Source: Opisthorchis felineus
Taxonomy: Eukaryota > Platyhelminthes > Trematoda > Opisthorchiida > Opisthorchiidae
DNA length: 64,000 bases
Assembly: GCA_004794785.1 (NCBI GenBank)
Contig: SJOL01004195.1
Coordinates: 1 to 64,000, forward strand
Reading direction: 5' to 3'
Positions 58,067 to 64,000 of this stretch are shown one piece after another; position 1 is the stretch's first letter, and the number at the start of each line of letters is the position of its first letter. The translations under genes were made by a program, and so were the position numbers. Below the pieces are notes generated by a model that was not told the origin of the DNA, searched no databases, and saw only the letters and a list, made by a program, of their open reading frames with translations.

Positions 58067-58257
58067 CGAGTTCCGTTAAATCCGGTCTGTTTTCGCAAAA
58101 AGCTAGCACAGGGAATAATCTCATTTGCACACTAATTTCGTTTCGACGGGAGATAACTGATACAACCTGTAGTTTATGATGATCTTCTTCAACTGGATGT
58201 GCTGCACACGACCGCTTTATGTTTCGGCTGGTACGATACACGAGATATCGCAATACA
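58067..58257 (-). repeat. Family B copy without ribozyme
   Basis: Reads TCGAGTTCCGTTAAATC, ATCTCATTTGCACAC, TTCGTTTCGACGGGAGATAA, AGTTTATGATGATCTTCTTC, AACTGGATGTGCTGCACACG and GGCTGGTACGATACACGAGA, ending TATCGCAATACACTG. Confidence 0.75.
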
Positions 58258-58322
58258 CTGTCGGAAACACAGGAACTGCGCCTACCTGAGGAGTTCCAAG
58301 AAAAGGAAAACAGTCGTGCGCC
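58258..58322 (+). repeat. Family B inverted partner with decayed hammerhead
   Basis: Reads GAAACACAGGAACTGCGCCT, ACCTGAGGAGTTCCAAGAAA and AGGAAAACAGTCGTGCGCC. The CTGANGA box is kept as CTGAGGA and the site AGTC is present, but stem II no longer pairs and GAAA has become AAAA. Confidence 0.65.
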
Positions 58323-61300
58323 ATTGAATGGTTTAAGGACACCTTATCGGGAATGGCTCACATGTAGGCAAACTAGCACGGCCTTAGAATACGTGTTGGT
58401 AATGGATACGAACTAATCAGTTTTATGAAGTAACTATTTTGACTCATTTAGTTTATCTGTGCTTCTATCTATGTACCATGAGACACGCGGGGGACAATGA
58501 ACGTTCACCCTATTTATCTGAAGTCAGTCTGCTCGGTGAGCTTCAAAAGGGGCTTGTAAACGTTTTAACACCGTGCCGTGTGAAGGGACGCTGTCAGCCG
58601 GAAAGCTATGAGTCTCCTTTTTTTGGCTGGCTAGTATTCAGAAATGCTGTGGGACTAATAGAAAAAACCTAATAGCATGTCAAATACAAGTGACCATGAG
58701 AAATATGTATGAAGATGCTCCAAAACGCACATAAGGGCAGTGTCACTGGGGGATCTCGAAAATTTATTGACTGTGTATTTTACTTTTATTAGATATCGCA
58801 TAAAGGTTTGGTGGCCACCTCGAAGGCCACAGTCACTATAAATACACATTTGTTTACAGCAATCACTGTCGTCTAACACAAACCGGTTATTATCAGTAAT
58901 TATGTTGCCTCAGCAAAGGTCAGGCGGTGGTCAATTACTAGCCAGGCGCTTGCACCGGAAAGTCAGCTCTGAAGAAACAACGAGGCTGGTACTGATTGCT
59001 TCTGGCAAGGGGTGTGATCGCTGACTCTTGTCCGCCATACTGTAGTCATTGGCAAAACATTTAATCATAACGATCAACGTGGCATCATGTCATCAAGACA
59101 AATCCAAACCCGTTAACATTTCTGTCAGAACAAACTCCAACCTCTGTACCTATTCATTTCACCACAAAAGCCTGGCTATGTGATACCATTGGATGTGTAC
59201 CCAGGGACGCACAAGCTGTTATTTTACCTACTACACATACAGGTTATGCTATTTTCTTGCCCAAAGGCACAAGATCTACCGTCCTAACATAGAGCTGAAG
59301 CATGTCGCCAAAGTAGTGGCTAACCGCTAACCCTCTGTAAGTGCCTTTACTTGCAGACGGGTCCAAGTCTAATCAAGAAATGCCCAAACTGCCACTAATT
59401 ACCACCAAATGTCCAGGGCGTATTTCATAGTCCCAACTAGGTGCTTAGCTCTGCTGACAAACAGATGGACTTCAGTAAAAAGCTTAATCTAGAAATAAAT
59501 CCGAAAAATTTATCCCGGTGTGGATTCGGATAAAAAAGAAAGAAATTTTATTGTGCGTCGGGAATTATACGTCAACCGAAACACACTCAATCTTTTTATA
59601 TTTCAGGACATATTCACCTAGCTGTTCATGAAGTAAAATTTGTAATTGCTCAGTGAGTCAGATCTGGAGGACAGACATAATTTTTTTGGCTAGAAACAAC
59701 TGTCTTAGAGCACATGCATCATGATGGAATTTGGTTGTCTCTTACTTTGAATGTGTGTTCACATATTCCAGCTATTCCATAGCTAAACCGATGAAACACA
59801 ACTTTCTCTCTGGAGAACAACCCAATAACTAGTTTTACAAAAATTCAGTGGATTTCAAAGGAGGAAAATGCTGAATAGAAAACAGTAGTATTTTCGAAAC
59901 AGTTCTCAGGAGCCCTGTGGCAGTCTGAGTTGTCCTGGAAATAGTGCTATCATATATAAGTTATTAAGCTTAGGGTAGAGAGCTTGAAAGATAGTCTTCT
60001 GAAAAACGGAACCAAGATCTGATTTTTCTAATTTTAAGGGCACGCCTTTATAGTTATCCCAAGAGATAGGTCCATCTATTTTTTAAATCAACGAAGAATG
60101 TTGCACATCGGACGACAAGGTTGCCAAACAAAGTAAACCCTGCAAACATTCAGTGGGAACTAAGTTTATTCACTTCTTTGTTTGGTGACTTTTACAAAAG
60201 TGACTTAGAAATCTTTTAAGTTACATTTCATACATTTACTACAGACTGATCTCCAGTCCTAATATGTTGTGAAAGTTGTCCTATTATGGAAATGATCTGT
60301 TTTGGAACGTTTACTGCATTTGAATTCTACTTAAATCTATCCAAGAAACGTCAAACGACAGTGAAAGTTACGTATTTTATTGGCAGTGTACCATTCCTGT
60401 TGGTTTGAACGACACCAGTGTCCGCCGTCAAGAGGCCAACTCTGACTGAATCGCCGATTAGGGATTTCTGATATCATGTAGCACAACAAAGATTCTGTTA
60501 TGTGCCTGTTGTCATTCGAATCGGGCTATGACAGCCAACCCTAGCCACGTACTGCTACAAAATACTCAGCATTTGCAGATGAATTTTTTAATCGATCTGC
60601 TTAATCAGTCGCATGCATTCAGCCAGAGCCCAACACCTATCTACACAGTTGCCGTATGCCTGTCAGTTGCAACTCCATTTACATGCCAAAATTCGCGCAT
60701 AGACTATTCAGCACTACCGGAAACCCTAGAATGCCGCTGTTCCAACAGTTTTGTTTGCTTGACGAGTGTCACACATGACGGCTTGCACTTTTAACTTACG
60801 GGCCTCAGTCTCGTGCCAAATAAATTTTCTCTTACTGAAACATTTGTTGGCTTTGTGCAGCAGTTTAAGCCGAAGAATATTATGAGTAGGGTTTTAAGTA
60901 ACTCCCCCCTCTGCTATCGTATTAAGGTGACTAAGAGTGCTAAAATGCTTGCTGGGTATGAGTGTGCACTGTAGACATTAGTTTGGTAATTTCGCCGTTC
61001 AAAATCATTGCCAAGAGTGCACGACTGATTCGTGGCAATTTGCGAAGATCCACTAGGGTTGACCTTATCTGGAATGTGTACCTTTCAGAAATAGCCTAAT
61101 AGTGCACTTTTTAAGTTGCAGATATTTGTCCGATTTCCACAATGTGTTTCCCTAACAAACGCCTGTAAAATCGCGTATTTTTTAACCTCAGGAGGAGTGC
61201 GCTTGGTTCGAGGCAACTTGTAGACCTGGTCGTCCCTAGCCAAACATATGCGCTCACTGAAATGTTTTAAAAAGTGCTTGCGGTATGTGTAGGTGCGGTG

Positions 61301-62251
61301 CATTCTTTTGAAATGCCCCGTACCCAGTATTCACTTTCCTGCACAGCAGGTTTGTGTACTGCCAAGGAGTTCCTAGAAAAGCGAAACTAGATTACAGTGC
61401 ATTCACAATTCACGTACGAAATAGCTAGAGCATCACACTGATTCACCGTATTCAGAATGACCACCCACCACTTACTGCTTATTCATTGTCAACTTTTTAT
61501 TCCACTTGTGAAACAGTGTATTTTCATATGCAACACAACGTCGTGATAAGTTTTAGTTATGCCGGGCGGCAATTACGCTGTTTGGGAGAGACAAAAATAC
61601 ACATTTCTAAAGACATCTCAGTGTCTGAAACGACCAGTTTTGAAACCGTCATCTCTGTGCAGGAGTTTGGCGATTCTTATGTGTATTTATGTCTCGTCTT
61701 AGTATAAACCAGAATTTCTTGGCAACCAAAGTCTGCAAGCGATTTATATTTTTCTATTCAAACGATGGCTTACCAAATTTTTACCCGTAGTTTTATATTA
61801 CCAGGGCTTTAGAAGGTTCACATCACCTTATTAGTATGGAAACCATCGGTCAGGAAGGAATCCCAAATTATCATCATTAGTGTCAGCTGTAAGAACCACG
61901 TACTTGTCGTACAGTGGTTGTAGCTGTCACAGTTTCGTTCACCGATGATTTGGAGAGGTGGGGTAGGTTGCTGCGCATTGGAGGCAGGAGCTGATAAACT
62001 GATGCGGTTACCGCTCATTGGCAGTCCTCTGAGGATAGTGAAAACTTTAAAGCTCCTACATCCTTCCAACTAATTCGATTAATATGATAAGGCAAGGCGC
62101 GTTTTGTTCGGTTGTACAAAAGTAGCTCCTTTATTTGCTTTCTTTTTCTGTAATCACTTCTGGCCCAATAATCTTCCAGCGGAACATACACTTTTCTTCG
62201 AGGAATCAGGCTAAACAAAGATTCTGAGATCTGTTTTACAACCCTCTACTG
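58323..62251. other. Anonymous non-coding stretch
   Basis: No gene or repeat recognised. Confidence 0.4.
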
Positions 62252-62480
62252 GCGTCATAAACGAGATATTCAGTCGAGTTTCCTGTTTACACTGAAGTAA
62301 CTCGTAAATGAACATGTTTCGTTACCAAGCGTTTGCTACATCGTTCATCGGTTGCTACATATACCTTCACTGTTCATTAGAACAAAAAATACGTCCCTGT
62401 TGAAACCTTTGCAAACTTGGGTGTTAACGGGGGAATCTCAGCTGAATCCCAGATGAATCTCACGTTTACGAGTAATGCGT
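62252..62480. repeat. Probable decayed family B fragments
   Basis: CGTCATAAACGAGATATTCA with GAGTTTCCTG and AACTCGTAAATGA (62252-62315) resembles the ribozyme-sense orientation. GGGGGAATCTCAGCTGAATC and GAATCTCACGTTTACGAG (62430-62471) resembles the opposite orientation. These matches are short and could be partly chance. Confidence 0.4.
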
Positions 62481-64000
62481 TTCATAAAGCTCTTATTTAT
62501 ATTGTCCGCACTCTATACTCTCAAACAATAAGCCGGTTTAAGGTTACTACTTCCTGTAGATTGATACATGTTTTTCTCTACATATAGTTCATTATCACAC
62601 AAGAGCTTGTCAGCTATGGACGGATCGCACATTAACTTTGCTTCTATTAAGAGGTAATCAGCTGCTGATTACCAGCTCCCTCACTTTGAAATTCATTGAA
62701 CATAGTTTCCTAATGAGCGGAAGTCACAGACTTCTATCAGCTTACCTACATTCCAGATATTTTGCGTTTGCAACCAAGCAGCCCTTAGTTGTTGAACTTG
62801 AGATTAAACGCAAAATCGGAATTAGATGAAGCTGAAAGTTGGAGTGGAATGTCGCTAGGAAACAAAATTTCACGGTTTGTAGGTTGTTAAATTATTTCTG
62901 TTTTACTAAATTATTATCGCTCTGAGTGCATTTATAATATTTCAATGCATTTACTAAAAATGGAGAAAAACGTCAGATCGAATGGCGTGCAACCATTTTG
63001 CCATAGATAGATTAATTATATTATTAATATGAGACATCACTAAGCAAATGAAGTCGGTCTACGTTGAAGTACCAAGAAGCATCTTACAATTGCTTAGTTC
63101 TTCATGAAAACTTTCAATACCAAGTGTTTCCACATGGATTTGCAACTGTGATATTCCGGCAAGTAGGACTGTAACAAGATAGGACTGCGGCCGTGTAAAT
63201 GACACACAGATAGGCAAATTTTAGCACCAGGCAACTATCAGGCATATGCTTAACATCAAGTGGCCACGAAGCGTACCGATTTTGCCACTCACAAAATTCA
63301 ACATGCGTTTTGTTAAGTTAGCAAATCAAAGACCTCGAGCTCTTTCTCTCTTGCACTATGAGCGTTTTCCGCTCCTTGGGGGTATAGAATGTACGCCAAC
63401 ACCTTTTACATACCCTTGTAAAGTACCTCAGCTGCTGTTAACTAGTTCAAGAGCTTGTCAGTTCAACACCCAAACAGTCGAAAGTAGAGTAACTTGCTGC
63501 AGTCTAAAATACGCAACCGAACAGCGCTTTAAATATCCTCGCATATATGACGGTCACTCGATATAGTCACTCAGGCAGAAACATCACGAAGCAGCAGCGC
63601 TTGGAACTAACACCATCATTACCAAATTATAAGACATTGTTTTGGTCCTTCTGGGGCGTACAATTTTCCACCAAAAGGACTGTGTGCTTCGGCTGACAAA
63701 CTTCACAGTTGTTAGTGGTTCGATCCATCCAAAATTGCTATATTATTATTGCTGTGATTATTTCCTCCGAGTTTTGGATTGAATCAAACAACATCTGGTG
63801 ACAGCTGACATAGTACGTAAAAACATACCAGACAGATAAAGAATCTCCGGTGGTTTTACGGTTTTGTTGTATTTTCTGGGGTTACTCATAGAGAGCGTTA
63901 TCGATGTTCTTTTAAATTCCTATGCTGTAGTGTTCTGGATAAAGAAATGAATATATTCTTCAAATAATATCGTTTTCAAATCGCTTTGGATTTAAGGATC
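62481..64000. other. Anonymous non-coding stretch
   Basis: No gene or repeat recognised. A 106-codon frame at 63246-63566 has no recognisable feature. Confidence 0.4.

Overview
The window reads as non-coding, repeat-rich animal nuclear DNA. It is most probably from a parasitic flatworm (a diphyllobothriid-type tapeworm or a fluke), but the sequence alone does not fix the species. The grounds are: no bacterial-style gene packing, no long open frame apart from decayed transposon genes, a moderate A+T bias, several (TA)n and (CA)n microsatellites, and a mix of R2-like LINEs, Penelope-like elements (PLEs) and short repeats carrying hammerhead ribozymes. That mix is familiar from flatworm genomes. 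I found no host protein-coding exon, rRNA or tRNA gene that I can support.

Layout. 1-3632: one SINE-like repeat (2588-2740) and otherwise nothing recognised. 3633-6765 (minus): a nearly full-length, dead R2-like retrotransposon with zinc-finger/Myb remnant, reverse transcriptase, knuckle and restriction-like endonuclease in the expected order, broken by stops and frameshifts. 7375-7515: fragment of the ribozyme-bearing repeat (family B). About 9365-11115 (plus): a decayed PLE (reverse transcriptase plus GIY-YIG end) interrupted at about 9592-9740 by a short insertion that ends in a hammerhead-like core. 11116-23100: mostly anonymous sequence with microsatellites and one SINE-like copy at 20077. 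23120-25530: a family B fragment, the GIY-YIG end of a second PLE, a family D repeat, then an inverted pair of family B repeats with the best-preserved hammerhead. 28204-29085 (plus): a second, more decayed R2-like reverse transcriptase, followed by another inverted family B pair. 31580-32670 (minus): remnant of a third, APE-type LINE. 35820-42260: several family B copies, including a copy longer than one unit with a nested insertion. 47523-48870: the second family D copy with a (CA)n expansion, a perfect 38-bp-arm palindrome built from SINE-like sequence, and a SINE-like copy ending in (TA)n. 54059-54352 and 58067-58322: two more inverted family B pairs. The rest is anonymous.

How it fits together. 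The most interesting content is family B, a dispersed repeat of roughly 305 bp with a type I hammerhead ribozyme. Segment order differs between copies as if units had been tandem or circular, and five loci hold two copies head to head in inverted orientation. Hammerheads of this kind are known in Penelope-like elements and in the schistosome Sm-alpha satellite, and two PLE remnants lie in the same window, so a PLE-driven non-autonomous ribozyme repeat is a reasonable but unproven reading. All autonomous elements seen here are inactivated.
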